From: Candidatus Poribacteria bacterium
GTDB taxonomy: Bacteria > Poribacteria > WGA-4E > WGA-3G
DNA: 62,712 nucleotides
Reading direction: 5' to 3'
NCBI GenBank assembly: GCA_022827225.1
Contig: JAJDTJ010000040.1
Span: 1 to 62,712 of the forward strand
Shown here: positions 16,678 through 25,970 of the stretch, in pieces
How positions within the stretch are numbered: the first letter of the stretch is position 1
Layout of the letters: each line of letters begins with the position of its first letter
Notes under the pieces: model-generated
What the model saw: only the letters and a program-made list of their open reading frames with translations
Told to the model about the DNA's origin: nothing
Databases searched by the model: none
Position numbers and translations under genes: made by a program

Positions 16678-17847
16678 TTACCTGACTCCCATTAATACCT
16701 CGAATGTAAGTTGATCTAATCTTTCATATCCGAGCCCTTTTTGTGCAATGGTTTCAGGTTCAAAATCTATCTTTCTCAGTTTTCCGACGCTCTCGGCATT
16801 ATAGTTTGTCATGAGTGCTTCAAGCTCAGCATCCCCAGCTCGCAATTCTGACAGAATCCCTTGAATTTCCGAATCTTCGTTGAAACGCTGTGCTTTCTCT
16901 TTCAATATCAGGTAACTCCGCATGCACCCTGCAGCGAAATCCCAGACACCTTCTTCATCTTCAGTCCGGTAGGCGTGCGCGTCAAAGTGGCGGCACCCAT
17001 CCCAATTGACATCTTCGAGGAACTTGACAAGGAAGAAGGCACTCTTAATGTTTTCAGAGCCGAAGCGTAGGTCCTGGTCGAAACGACTCATCTTCTGGTC
17101 GTTGAGATCAATGTGAAAGAGTTTACCGGCTTCATAAGCCTGTACGACACCGTGGATAAAGCTTAACCCTGCCATCGTTTCATGGGCGAATTCGGGGTTA
17201 ACACCGACCATTTCAGGGTGATCCAGCGTTTCGATAAAGTGAAGCATGTGACCGGTCGTCGGTAGATAGATGTCCCCGCGCGGTTCATTCGGCTTCGCCT
17301 CAAGTGCAAATCGAAGGTCATAGTCTTGGTCCTTGACGTAGTGCGTGAAGTAGTTCATCGCTTCACGGTTCCACTTGACTGTATCGGGTCCATCTTTAGC
17401 AGCATCTACTTCTGCGCCTTCACGTCCACCCCAAAAGACATAAACCGTTGCACCGAGTTCCACGCCTAAGTCGATAGCATTCAGTGTCTTCTGAATCGCG
17501 AAGGCTCGGACTTTCGGATCGTTGGAGGTAAAGGCACCGTCTTTGAAGATCGGATGGTAAAATAGGTTCGTTGTCGCCATCGGCACTTTCATATTGTGGT
17601 TTGCAAGTGCCTGCTTGAATTCACTAACGATGTTATCGCGTTCGGTCGCTGAAGCGTCAAAGGGGACAAGGTCGTTATCGTGTAAATTAACGCCGTACGC
17701 ACCCAACGCACTCAGTTTTTCGACCGTGTAGGTAGGTTTAAGAGGGGGCCTGACAACATCACCAAATGGGTCGCGTCCAGGGTTACCGACAGTCCACAAT
17801 CCAAAGGTAAACTTATGCGTAGGCTTAGGCTGATACTGTTCTGACAT
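16678..17847 (-). CDS. xylA: Xylose isomerase
   Basis: Interconverts D-xylose and D-xylulose (also glucose/fructose) with two divalent metals on a TIM barrel. Visible landmarks: HDNDL (catalytic His), [21 protein letters not shown] (metal ligands), [15 protein letters not shown] with FDQDLRFG (Asp ligands), and [11 protein letters not shown]. Length of 389 residues and these motifs fit the shorter actinobacterial-type class. A promoter at 17904-17933 lies upstream. No xylulokinase is in the window. Confidence 0.96.
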   Translation of the reverse strand: MSEQYQPKPTHKFTFGLWTVGNPGRDPFGDVVRPPLKPTYTVEKLSALGAYGVNLHDNDLVPFDASATERDNIVSEFKQALANHNMKVPMATTNLFYHPIFKDGAFTSNDPKVRAFAIQKTLNAIDLGVELGATVYVFWGGREGAEVDAAKDGPDTVKWNREAMNYFTHYVKDQDYDLRFALEAKPNEPRGDIYLPTTGHMLHFIETLDHPEMVGVNPEFAHETMAGLSFIHGVVQAYEAGKLFHIDLNDQKMSRFDQDLRFGSENIKSAFFLVKFLEDVNWDGCRHFDAHAYRTEDEEGVWDFAAGCMRSYLILKEKAQRFNEDSEIQGILSELRAGDAELEALMTNYNAESVGKLRKIDFEPETIAQKGLGYERLDQLTFEVLMGVR

Positions 17848-17903
17848 TCAATCACTCCTATTGTTTCTTAATTTTTGGCGGGGTTTGTGGATTAACACTT
17901 AGA

Positions 17904-17933
17904 ATTATAACATATTTTGCGAATTTGTTGCAA
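17904..17933 (-). promoter_or_regulatory. Promoter of xylA-cstA
   Basis: On the minus strand TTGCAA (17933-17928), 18-base spacer, TATAAT (17909-17904). It sits 57 bases before the xylA start. Confidence 0.6.
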
Positions 17934-17983
17934 ATCTTTATCGTGGTGGCAGGTGGCGGGTGTGTAAGGTTTTTCAGGCGCGG

Positions 17984-19312
17984 TTACGCATCAAGATGAG
18001 CACCAATCTGTTTCAAAACGTTTTCGTAGTCCGCTTCTAATTCGATCGGCGCATTTAGGTAACGAGGCGGCGGTTCACCCCGGTCAACATTGTGATAGTC
18101 TACCTTGAAATCCGGGAATTTCAGACCTGTTGCTGTGGAAATGACAATAACCCGATCCGATGGGCGAATCTGTTTGCGCTCAACCATTTTTATCAAGACA
18201 GCCAGCGCAACACCAGTGTGCGGACAATTGAATAAGCCTGTTCTATCTGCTCGCGCTGCGGCATCAGCCAATTCTGTCTCTGTCGCTTGGTCAACGATAC
18301 CATCAAAACGGCGGAGCGTCCGAATCGCTCGATGCACCGATACCGGATTCCCGATCTGGATCGCTGTCGCTTGTGTCGCTTGCGCCGTGATAGCACTGAA
18401 CTCTGTGAACCCTGTTTGATAACTTCGATAGAGCGGATTTGCGCGCTCAGCTTGCGCACAGGCGATACGCGGAAGTTTGTCAATTATACCGAGATCGTAC
18501 ATCATTAGAAAGCCGAGTCCGAGTGCCGAGACGTTACCAAGGTTGCCTCCTGGAATAATAATCCAATCTGGGACTTCCCAATTAAACTGCTGGACGATTT
18601 CCATGCTGATCGTTTTCTGTCCTTCGATACGGAGAGAGTTAATCGAGTTGGCAAGATAAAATTCCGGTCGGGCAGCAAGTTTCTGAACGATCGCCATGCA
18701 ACCATCAAAGTCAGTTTCAAGTGAGAGCGTCAGTGCCCCGTTAGCGATAGGTTGGATCAGCTGTTCACGCGTAACTTTTGCTTTCGGTAACAGGATAATT
18801 GCCGGTATCCCTGCTGCAGATGCATACGCTGCCAAAGCGGCAGAAGTATCACCGGTAGATGCACACATAACTGCCCGGATATTTCCAGATTCGTTGATAA
18901 TTTGATTCACCATTGAGACTAAGACAGTCATGCCAAGGTCTTTAAAAGAGCCGGTGTGGCTGATGCCGCACTGCTTAATCCACAGGTCGCCCAAGCCGAG
19001 CTGCGCCCCGAATCGGTCAGCCCAGAACAGATTCGTACCACCTTCATACATAGAGATAATGTTATCATCGTCAATGTTCGGGCAGACCAATTCCTTTTTC
19101 CCCCAGACACCACTGCCGTAAGGGTATTGTGTCCGCATGTAGCGCTGTTCAAAGAGCGATTTCCAGTCGTCAGCACTCCGCTGCTTCAGCAGCTCCATGT
19201 CGTGCTTAACCGCTAAGAGGCCATCGCAATTTTTGCACCGGTAGATAACATCTGAGAGTGAATAGGTTTCGGCACATCCTTCGCTACACTCAAACCATGC
19301 ATTATAGTCCAT
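17984..19312 (-). CDS. thrC: Threonine synthase
   Basis: PLP enzyme converting O-phosphohomoserine to threonine. It begins with a zinc-ribbon-like Cys cluster (FECSEG...YRCKNCDG) and carries the PLP lysine in SHTGSFKDLG (about residue 130). A GGNLGNVSALG segment binds phosphate. Length of 442 residues is normal. Its ATG overlaps the scpB stop by one base (TAATG), so translation is probably coupled. It is the last gene of the CCA-M50-scpA-scpB-thrC run. Confidence 0.95.
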   Translation of the reverse strand: MDYNAWFECSEGCAETYSLSDVIYRCKNCDGLLAVKHDMELLKQRSADDWKSLFEQRYMRTQYPYGSGVWGKKELVCPNIDDDNIISMYEGGTNLFWADRFGAQLGLGDLWIKQCGISHTGSFKDLGMTVLVSMVNQIINESGNIRAVMCASTGDTSAALAAYASAAGIPAIILLPKAKVTREQLIQPIANGALTLSLETDFDGCMAIVQKLAARPEFYLANSINSLRIEGQKTISMEIVQQFNWEVPDWIIIPGGNLGNVSALGLGFLMMYDLGIIDKLPRIACAQAERANPLYRSYQTGFTEFSAITAQATQATAIQIGNPVSVHRAIRTLRRFDGIVDQATETELADAAARADRTGLFNCPHTGVALAVLIKMVERKQIRPSDRVIVISTATGLKFPDFKVDYHNVDRGEPPPRYLNAPIELEADYENVLKQIGAHLDA

Positions 19313-19956
19313 TATGCTGTGGCTTCCTCCGTGACAACAGGAAGGAGAGGTTCAGGTGGCTCACTTCCGTTCGGTAGGCTAAGGAGTTCGTCAATTTCAT
19401 CAAGTGAAGGCAATTCAGAAGCGTCCTTCAATCCGAATTGTTGAAGGAAGTCGTCCGTAGTTGAGAAGAGCAGTGAACGCCCATCTTTTCTGCCGGTGAT
19501 ACGGACGAGCCCTTTCTCAAGGAGTGAGTTGAGAACGCTGTCGCTGTTTACACCGCGAATTGTTGCAACATCCGCACGCGTGATGGGCTGCTTGTACGCA
19601 ACGATGGCAAGCGTCTCAAGCGCAGATGGAGACAATGTAACACGAACTTGGCGCGTATAAAATTTCTCAATCCATTCCGAATATTCGGGACGCGAGCAAA
19701 TTTGGTATCCATTCGCTATTTCGACGAGGTGAAAACTCCGCCCCATCTCTTCATAGTCATCGCTGAGTTCGGCGAGTCCTTTCCGAAGGGTGCGTTTACC
19801 TATCTCCGGCAGCGCACTTTGGAACTCGTCCAGCGAAATCGGTTCGCTCGCGGCAAAAAGAATCGCTTCTAAAATCGATTTGAGTTTTTCGTCCGACATC
19901 AAATCCGTTTCCTCTATCGGGTCAACGGCGGTAACGTATTCAGAATCCATAAGCAA
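19312..19956 (-). CDS. scpB: Segregation and condensation protein B
   Basis: Winged-helix kleisin-interacting subunit of the SMC-ScpAB condensin, which compacts and segregates the chromosome. Recognised by KLKSILEAILFAASEPIS near the N-terminus, then ALETLAIVAYKQPITRAD and IRGVNSDSVLNSLLEKGL with RKDGRSLLFSTTDDFLQQFGL. It has a short acidic N-terminal extension and a Pro/Glu-rich tail. It directly follows scpA (5 bases) and overlaps thrC. Confidence 0.96.
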   Translation of the reverse strand: MLMDSEYVTAVDPIEETDLMSDEKLKSILEAILFAASEPISLDEFQSALPEIGKRTLRKGLAELSDDYEEMGRSFHLVEIANGYQICSRPEYSEWIEKFYTRQVRVTLSPSALETLAIVAYKQPITRADVATIRGVNSDSVLNSLLEKGLVRITGRKDGRSLLFSTTDDFLQQFGLKDASELPSLDEIDELLSLPNGSEPPEPLLPVVTEEATA

Positions 19957-19961
19957 AGTTC

Positions 19962-20819
19962 CTAATAGTTTCGTTCTTCTGAACGATCGGTTTCTACAAT
20001 CGGAGGCGGCGCGATCTCGCGATCGGGCGCCTGTTGTTCTTGTTTAACAATATAGATGCTCTCGAAATGACCTGTCTGAACGGTGACAATTCTTCCAATC
20101 CGAATCAATTCTAAAATAGCGAGGAATGTAACGATCCAATCCGTCTTACTCGCGGATAACGGAAATAGTTCCTCAAATAGCAGTTGGTCGGCAACCTCCA
20201 AATGCCGCTCAATGAAGGCAATTTTATCTTCAACGGTGATCGTCTCTTCTTCGACTGTCTCATACGATTCTTCGGTATCAACTTCTGCGGCTCGGGCGTT
20301 GACATGTTTAAAGGCGGTGAGTAAATCGAACAGGGTTGCCCGAATCTCGAAGGCACGCGAGCCGTCTAAATCGGCGTGTAGTTTCGGACTGCGGCTGTAA
20401 ACCCAGGTCTGTCGTTCCGCGTAAACGTCCAAGACTTGTGCTGCCTCTTTGAAACGTTTGTACGCTAACAGTTGTTTGACGAGTTGCTCCTCGTCCCCAA
20501 TCGGAAGTTCTTCGTTGGGCGTGAGTTGTGGAAGAATGCTCTGCGATTTTATATGCAAAAGTGTCGCCGCCATCACCAAAAATTCGGATGCCACATCTAA
20601 ATCTAACTGCTCCATTAGATTGACGTATTCCAGATACCGATCCGTAATTTGCGCAATCTGGATAGCGTGGATATCCATCTCCTCTTTCTGAATCAGATGG
20701 AGAAGCAGATCCAGCGGTCCCTCAAAGCCCTCTAATTTGACCGAATAAATCGGTGCTATAGTGGTAGATAGCGGTTCTGAATCTTGATTTCCGAGAGTTT
20801 CCATTGTTTCCGTCAACAT
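19962..20819 (-). CDS. scpA: Segregation and condensation protein A (kleisin)
   Basis: Kleisin that bridges the SMC heads. The family opening YSVKLEGFEGPLDLLLHLI is preceded by a ~27-residue extension. EFLVMAATLLHIKSQSILP follows, and a C-terminal winged helix (VTFLAILELIRIGRI) ends the core. The acidic central region and the basic/Pro-rich C-terminal tail of about 20 residues are not conserved features. Forms the expected operon with scpB. Confidence 0.95.
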   Translation of the reverse strand: MLTETMETLGNQDSEPLSTTIAPIYSVKLEGFEGPLDLLLHLIQKEEMDIHAIQIAQITDRYLEYVNLMEQLDLDVASEFLVMAATLLHIKSQSILPQLTPNEELPIGDEEQLVKQLLAYKRFKEAAQVLDVYAERQTWVYSRSPKLHADLDGSRAFEIRATLFDLLTAFKHVNARAAEVDTEESYETVEEETITVEDKIAFIERHLEVADQLLFEELFPLSASKTDWIVTFLAILELIRIGRIVTVQTGHFESIYIVKQEQQAPDREIAPPPIVETDRSEERNY

Positions 20820-20907
20820 ATTTGGTGCTTTCAGCGTTGTAGAATGTAACCTACAAGTTTTTTATTTTAGCGTGGACAAACTGAAACTTGGCGTAAAAAA
20901 TTTGTTT

Positions 20908-21591
20908 TCATCGTAAGCCGACAATCTTCGCTATCAAATTGTATGTCGCGTAACTGATATCAGCCAGGAATCCGAACACATTAGGAATAGGTAGGAAATA
21001 CGGCAAAAAGATCAGGCACATTAGAATTGGCATTCCGTACGGTATTAATTTTTCAAATTGACGTGCCGCATTTTCGGGGAGCAAGCCTCGGACAACGCTG
21101 AATCCGTCTAACGGAAAAAGCGGCAGCATATTAAACGCTGCGAGAAATACACTAATAAGTGCCAAAGGTTTAACCACTTGCAAATATATTAAGGCGTGAA
21201 GTGAAGATTTAGACGGATTGAACGGTGTAAATTCCAATGCTACCCTGAGGAGTGCCAAGATTACAAAAGTGATGAAAATATTCATAGCGGGACCCGCTGC
21301 TGCAATCAGCATCAAGTCACGCCTCGGACGCTTGAGATTGTAAGGGTTCACCGGCACCGGCTTCGCCCAACCAAAAAAGGCACCCCCAAAAAACGTACCC
21401 AGCAACGGCAATATAATTGTACCTATCATATCGATGTGTACACCCGGGTTCAAAGACACCCGCCCGAGGTCACGCGCCGTCGAATCACCTAACATATCCG
21501 CTGATTTAGCGTGTGCCCACTCATGAAAGGTTAACAGGATAAGGAACTGTATCACTATAAGAATTGCTGCAAAAGGATCGAAATTAGCCAT
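20908..21591 (-). CDS. Site-2 protease (M50) family membrane metalloprotease
   Basis: 227-residue short-type intramembrane protease. The zinc motif HEWAH lies in the first helix (about residues 24-28), and the third ligand region NMLPLFPLDG lies near residue 160. The segment GWAKPVPVNPYNLKRPRRD between them is typical of the compact YwhC-like class often placed next to scpA/scpB. Several hydrophobic helices surround it. Substrate unknown. Its start overlaps the end of the nucleotidyltransferase gene by 8 bases. Confidence 0.93.
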   Translation of the reverse strand: MANFDPFAAILIVIQFLILLTFHEWAHAKSADMLGDSTARDLGRVSLNPGVHIDMIGTIILPLLGTFFGGAFFGWAKPVPVNPYNLKRPRRDLMLIAAAGPAMNIFITFVILALLRVALEFTPFNPSKSSLHALIYLQVVKPLALISVFLAAFNMLPLFPLDGFSVVRGLLPENAARQFEKLIPYGMPILMCLIFLPYFLPIPNVFGFLADISYATYNLIAKIVGLR

Positions 21592-23044
21592 TACTATTTA
21601 TTTTCTCTAAGCGGGAATACGCCGCTTCTTTTGTTTTGATTTCTCCATCTAACTGTGCGGCGAATAGTTGCCAGAGTCGCGTTTTAAACGTTTGCCCAGG
21701 TTTTTCGCCAAACGCAATCAAATCTTTTCCAGTGATTAGCGGCTGAACCTTACGAAGAACAAGAAGATAGTCTCTTATTTTTTCTCGTCCCCATTCCGCC
21801 ACTGTTGTCCCTTCAGATGCCAAGACCAACGCCTCAGTCGGATACGGTTTAAACAATCGGTAAATTTCGCTCGGTTTGACTGATCGCTTTAATAGCGCAA
21901 GTGCCTCTTTTAACTGTTTGTAGGCAGTAAGCCGCGTCTCTACCCGAAAGAGACTCCCGTCCCCAGATATGTAAGTTTTTCCCTTACCTATTGAAACATC
22001 CGCATCAACGATACACCATTTTCCATTATGATGTTCAATGACGGCGTTCTGTGACAGCGGATATCCAAGTTTCTCAAAGATAACATGTGTTACTTTTTCA
22101 AGTGAAACCTGTCGGTTCTCCGCTTGTGCTGGACTTACCAACCGCTGAAGCCGATGCTCCAATATAAGTCTGAAACTGAGTGCCTCAATTTGATATATCG
22201 GTGTCTGCGTGCCGAAGAGTGCCATCCAACGGACGAACGCCTGATCGAACGCTTCATCAGCGAGATGCTCAGATGCCCAAGCGATCGCGCGTTGTGCTGC
22301 TCGAAAATCGGACGCAAAATCTGATGACATCTGCCATCCCGCACAAATAGTTTCCCAGATACCGAGCTCTGTGAGTTGTTCTACAATCTCTGGAGCATTC
22401 TTTTCAAGGAGTACCCTATCAATCTCGTTCCGTATCCGTTCACCGCTCAGTTGTGCGGTGACGGGGAGTGCCTCTCGGATAAGCCTCGCATCGTTCTTAG
22501 CGATTTGGAAACCGTAGCGCCCAGCATACCGATACGCACGGAAGATACGCGTCGGGTCATCAATAAAACTCCGATTGTGGAGCACCCGAACAACACCTGA
22601 TTCAAGATCTTTCAATCCCCCCGTCTCATCGACGATAGTGCCGAAAGCCGTTTGATCTAAACGCATCGCGAGGGTATTAATAGAAAAATCACGCCGACGC
22701 AAGTCGTCAGTGATGCTTCCGCTTTGCACTATAGGTAACGTCCCTGAACCTTGATAAGTTTCACGACGGGCAGTGACGAAATCCACTTTAGGGAGGTCAG
22801 TGTTCTCAGGTGCGACAGTTGCCGTGCCGAACTGTGCATGCACCTCCAGTGTCCCGTTCCAACGCTCACACAGCGCTTGTGCCACTCGGATTGCGTCTCC
22901 TTCTACAACGATGTCGATATCGAGACTCGGTCGCTTGAGGAGAAGGTCTCGGACGAACCCACCGACGAGATAGGAACCTGTTCCAGCAACTTCACCGATG
23001 TCATGTAAAAGACCTAAGATCGGTTCGGGTATATTGCGTGTCAT
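21584..23044 (-). CDS. CCA-adding / poly(A) polymerase-type nucleotidyltransferase
   Basis: Class II tRNA nucleotidyltransferase-like enzyme. The head domain has YLVGGFVRDLLL, LDIDIVVEGDA (catalytic DxD), RRDFSINTLAMRL and DDPTRIFRAYRYAGRYGF in order. The C-terminal ~250 residues are helical and diverged; I see no HD phosphohydrolase motif. Expected to build or repair the tRNA 3' CCA end, or only part of it if A- and CC-adding are split. It heads the run that continues with the M50 protease. Confidence 0.92.
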   Translation of the reverse strand: MTRNIPEPILGLLHDIGEVAGTGSYLVGGFVRDLLLKRPSLDIDIVVEGDAIRVAQALCERWNGTLEVHAQFGTATVAPENTDLPKVDFVTARRETYQGSGTLPIVQSGSITDDLRRRDFSINTLAMRLDQTAFGTIVDETGGLKDLESGVVRVLHNRSFIDDPTRIFRAYRYAGRYGFQIAKNDARLIREALPVTAQLSGERIRNEIDRVLLEKNAPEIVEQLTELGIWETICAGWQMSSDFASDFRAAQRAIAWASEHLADEAFDQAFVRWMALFGTQTPIYQIEALSFRLILEHRLQRLVSPAQAENRQVSLEKVTHVIFEKLGYPLSQNAVIEHHNGKWCIVDADVSIGKGKTYISGDGSLFRVETRLTAYKQLKEALALLKRSVKPSEIYRLFKPYPTEALVLASEGTTVAEWGREKIRDYLLVLRKVQPLITGKDLIAFGEKPGQTFKTRLWQLFAAQLDGEIKTKEAAYSRLEKINSNG

Positions 23045-23100
23045 TTTTTAACTATCGGACGAGGTGGCAGAGCAACGCCGCTATTTCAAGGAGAATAGAA

Positions 23101-23781
23101 TTAGACGAAGGCGAACACACGTGTCGGTGCGCCGGAACTCCGCGCCAGTTTTAACGGCGCAATCACTACATAGAAATGTGTCGGTAATTGACTCAAGTTG
23201 CATAGGTCTTCAACGTGTGGAATACCGGCACCGAGAAAAACGAGATGCGCAGGCGGTAAGCCATCGTGCAACGGTGGATGGCCCGCGACGGAGTCAATAC
23301 TGCACGCATCAGTGCCGATGACTTTTATACCTTTTTCGACGAGCAGCTCCGCGGCATCCTCACTGAAACCGATCCACTCCCGATTAAAATTATCTTGGTA
23401 GACGAATCTATCCATCCCTGTCCGCATGAAAACGATACTCTCTTTTGGAATCTCACCGTTTTCGGCGATCCACGCTTTAATATCTTCGGCAGTCACAGCA
23501 TCGTTCGGTTTCTTGATTGCAGAAAAGTCCATCAGGATCGCGGGTCCCGTCAGTTTCTCCTTTGGGATCTCGGCAATAGTTGCGCCGCCGGGATACATTA
23601 AACAGGGGGCATCCATGTGCGTAGAGTAGTGTCCAGACGTGTCAATCCGGCTTTCAAAGTAGCCGTCTTTTTCCAACGTCGCTTGGTCATAAATTTTAGC
23701 AGGATCAATCGGCAGCTCGCACGGACTCTTTTCATCGACCACATAAGACAGATCCAGCACGTCCCGAAAGTCAAGGTGCAT
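23101..23781 (-). CDS. Cyclase-family metal hydrolase (kynurenine formamidase-like)
   Basis: PF04199-type hydrolase. The metal site motif appears as SGHYSTHMDAPC with MYPGG shortly after (usual HxGTHxDxPxH, here diverged), and GTDACSIDS, then GHPPLHDGLPP toward the C-terminus. Members open cyclic amides or hydrolyse N-formylkynurenine, but no tryptophan-degradation genes are adjacent, so the substrate is open. Length of 226 residues is typical. A promoter lies at 23832-23860. Confidence 0.88.
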   Translation of the reverse strand: MHLDFRDVLDLSYVVDEKSPCELPIDPAKIYDQATLEKDGYFESRIDTSGHYSTHMDAPCLMYPGGATIAEIPKEKLTGPAILMDFSAIKKPNDAVTAEDIKAWIAENGEIPKESIVFMRTGMDRFVYQDNFNREWIGFSEDAAELLVEKGIKVIGTDACSIDSVAGHPPLHDGLPPAHLVFLGAGIPHVEDLCNLSQLPTHFYVVIAPLKLARSSGAPTRVFAFV

Positions 23782-23831
23782 TTAGTGTTCTCCTTCTTAC
23801 AAACATGTCGCCTCTACAAGGCTTAGTATGT

Positions 23832-23860
23832 AGTATAACACATCCCTTTGAAATATTCAA
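23832..23860 (-). promoter_or_regulatory. Promoter of the cyclase-family gene
   Basis: Minus strand TTGAAT (23860-23855), 17-base spacer, TATACT (23837-23832), 51 bases before the ATG. Confidence 0.5.
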
Positions 23861-24026
23861 GAAAATCATATCGACAGTCCAGCGCCCGACTTGACAGAAA
23901 TCACGATTATGTTTCAAACACTTATAGGCCAATATCTCAACAAACTGTCCAAAAGGAATAATGACTATTTTCGTTTCCTTTCAGTTGGAAAATTTTGAAA
24001 GAGAAAACGAATACGGCTTATGGGTT

Positions 24027-24458
24027 TCAGAAACGGATGGAAAGATGGAGAGTTCGCGTTTTACCGTTGGTTGATAGTTTTATTTGCTTCGGTTGGATGT
24101 CAACGATATGGGGGTCAGTGTCAACGCGATCCCCTCTTGTGACGATGTGTGTGGTGTTTCCTGTGGTGGATTGGAGGATTGCTTTGGGGGGTATGTGGGT
24201 GTCTGTCGGTAGGATCGTCCCTATCAGGCGATAGGATTCAACAGGATGGGGCGGGGTCCAACCGAGCGGTCGGAAGATGTTGTTGTCGATAATCGTCTGG
24301 TAGTAAGCAAAGGAATCAAAAGCAACAGGCGGGAGGGCTCTCGCACGACTTGATGCCTCTACAGGAACAACCTTGACTTCCACAAACCGCTCCGCGCTTG
24401 CACCCAAAGAACAATAGATAAAGAAAATACCGATCAATAAGGATGCGCCAGCTATCAA
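24027..24458 (-). CDS. PilP/GspC-like pilus or secretion assembly protein
   Basis: 143 residues with an N-terminal membrane or signal segment (about 3-21). The periplasmic part has YYQTIIDNNIFRPLGW followed by YRLIGTILP and the beta pattern ...ILQ...V..GD..., ending in LHLSIRF. This is the homology-region fold shared by type II secretion GspC and type IV pilus PilP. It would link the inner-membrane platform to the secretin. No other pilus genes are close, except that the upstream gene 16 bases away is another bitopic protein. Confidence 0.65.
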   Translation of the reverse strand: MIAGASLLIGIFFIYCSLGASAERFVEVKVVPVEASSRARALPPVAFDSFAYYQTIIDNNIFRPLGWTPPHPVESYRLIGTILPTDTHIPPKAILQSTTGNTTHIVTRGDRVDTDPHIVDIQPKQIKLSTNGKTRTLHLSIRF

Positions 24459-24474
24459 GAGATAACCGGCGCGT

Positions 24475-25221
24475 CTATTTAGAAAGCCCTAAGTATTCGT
24501 AGGCATCAAACCCTATCTCATCAGCTGTCACAATTTTCAGGTCTGAAGGAATATCGCTAAAGCGCGTGTACATCCCTGGCGATAGATCATCGGGATGTAC
24601 GAGTGTGCTCCATATTTTTTTCTCGCCATTCTCATCAATCTCGTATTCAACAAGGACACTGCCTCTTTCGAGAGCTATAACCTGTCCAGTAGGACTCACA
24701 CCAACACTACCGTATTTGGAACGTATGCCCTCGTTATACATCTTGATGGTTACACGTGTGAGTAATTCTTCTGCGATTGTTTCGTAGGTTTCCCAATGAT
24801 TGGGTAGAAAGTTCCACTCCTTTGGTGTTTCAGGGTAGGGACCGAGTCCGAAGCGTGACACTACCACATCTTCTGCGGGTGCTTCCTCTGGAAACATATC
24901 ATCGGGTAAGAACGCATCCGCGATGTCCGCGAACTCAGTCTCGTTGGGTAACGCCTCTGTTGTATCGGGCATCTGGGTGTCCGTGTTTTCATCGGGCGTG
25001 TTCACAAGTCCCGGGGACTCAGTTGCTGTCGGAACATTCACCTCTTCTGCGGTGCGTGTCTCCTTCTGTTTCTGTTGCCCCAACAATCGGTCATGCCGTT
25101 CCATATCACTTTCTGTGGTGCGGAGGGTGTGCCAACTATACAGTAGGCTACCGCCGACAACCAGCACAAAGAACGCCAGACCACCTTGAAACCATCGACT
25201 GGAAAGTAAATCACCAAACAT
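24475..25221 (-). CDS. Bitopic protein of unknown function
   Basis: 248 residues from the ATG at 25221, which has AGAGAGGTGA upstream; the longer frame to 25320 lacks this. One transmembrane helix (about 13-30) is followed by a Thr/Glu/Pro-rich linker (about 55-105). A compact soluble domain then begins near FGLGPYPETPKEW and includes YGSVGVSPTGQVIALERG. I do not recognise the domain. Tight spacing with the PilP/GspC-like gene suggests a joint envelope function. Confidence 0.6.
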   Translation of the reverse strand: MFGDLLSSRWFQGGLAFFVLVVGGSLLYSWHTLRTTESDMERHDRLLGQQKQKETRTAEEVNVPTATESPGLVNTPDENTDTQMPDTTEALPNETEFADIADAFLPDDMFPEEAPAEDVVVSRFGLGPYPETPKEWNFLPNHWETYETIAEELLTRVTIKMYNEGIRSKYGSVGVSPTGQVIALERGSVLVEYEIDENGEKKIWSTLVHPDDLSPGMYTRFSDIPSDLKIVTADEIGFDAYEYLGLSK

Positions 25222-25503
25222 ATTATCACCTCTCTCATTAGGGTTGATGGAAAAATGCCTGAAAAGAAAATCGGTCAGAGAGATAGCAATCTTTCCATCG
25301 TTTTTGGCGATCCGGACCATCCATGCTTTCGGATGTTTTACCGGTTTACCCTTTAACTCATCTTATGATCTCCGTGGGTATCTTCACCTGTTGGACCACT
25401 GAATGGATTACTCCCGGGACGCTTGCTACAATTGCAGCGTATACTCTGTTTTTAAAATAGGTCAAAAGCAATCCGTCTGGGGCTGCGCTTTGGTGTATCC
25501 ACG
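25222..25503. other. Intergenic stretch
   Basis: Together with the following MITE this makes a gap of about 400 bases between the bitopic gene and the STAS gene. No coding pattern, tRNA or clear hairpin is seen in this part; it presumably holds the promoter of the upstream minus-strand gene. Confidence 0.4.
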
Positions 25504-25606
25504 TTTATAGTGAATCCTAAATTAGTTTGAGTTTCCAGTCTGAATGCCCTTAATGGGCATTCAGACTGTTTGAGAGTGCCCAACTCATTCTAAACTTTAC
25601 TATAAA
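25504..25606. mobile_element. MITE-like element with TTTATAGTRAA termini
   Basis: The left end reads TTTATAGTGAA and the right end, reverse-complemented, TTTATAGTAAA. The interior holds a perfect 14-bp hairpin CAGTCTGAATGCCC / GGGCATTCAGACTG with loop TTAAT. The right ~70 bases recur almost unchanged at 32529-32600, and the same termini flank a 50-base hairpin at 62464-62513. Too short to code for a transposase. Confidence 0.65.
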
Positions 25607-25619
25607 TCGCTGCTCACCA

Positions 25620-25970
25620 TTAACTATCACGAGTGAATGCCAAAATCGCCGCATCCTCGCTCTTGAAATGTTCAAAAATATTCACGAGCCGACTAAGGAC
25701 GAGTAAATTTTTAATGTGGCACCCAACATTGATAACACCGATACGACCTTTCATTTGCGCCGCGATAACATGCACATTTACCAGCATGCCGAGACACGAA
25801 CTATCTATCTTGTGAACGTACTCGAAATTGATGAGAAAGCAGGGCGTTTCGGAAGCATCCAATAACTCTAACGCGAGTCTCTCTCGCAATTCCGATACCG
25901 CAGTACCGACGATTTTACCATGGGGTTCCAAAATCGGAATGCCACCTTTCAGACGAGTCATCATTTTCAT
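25620..25970 (-). CDS. STAS-domain anti-sigma-factor antagonist
   Basis: 116-residue single STAS domain of the SpoIIAA/RsbV type. Pattern: PILEPHGKIVG, a helix with SELRERLALELL, then INFEYVHKIDSSCLGMLV, in which the Ser of IDSS is the usual phosphorylation site. It ends with LVNIFEHFKSEDAAILAF. It would bind an anti-sigma kinase to free a sigma factor. No kinase or sigma gene is adjacent. An RBS (GGAGAAATTCC) lies before the ATG. Confidence 0.9.
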   Translation of the reverse strand: MKMMTRLKGGIPILEPHGKIVGTAVSELRERLALELLDASETPCFLINFEYVHKIDSSCLGMLVNVHVIAAQMKGRIGVINVGCHIKNLLVLSRLVNIFEHFKSEDAAILAFTRDS

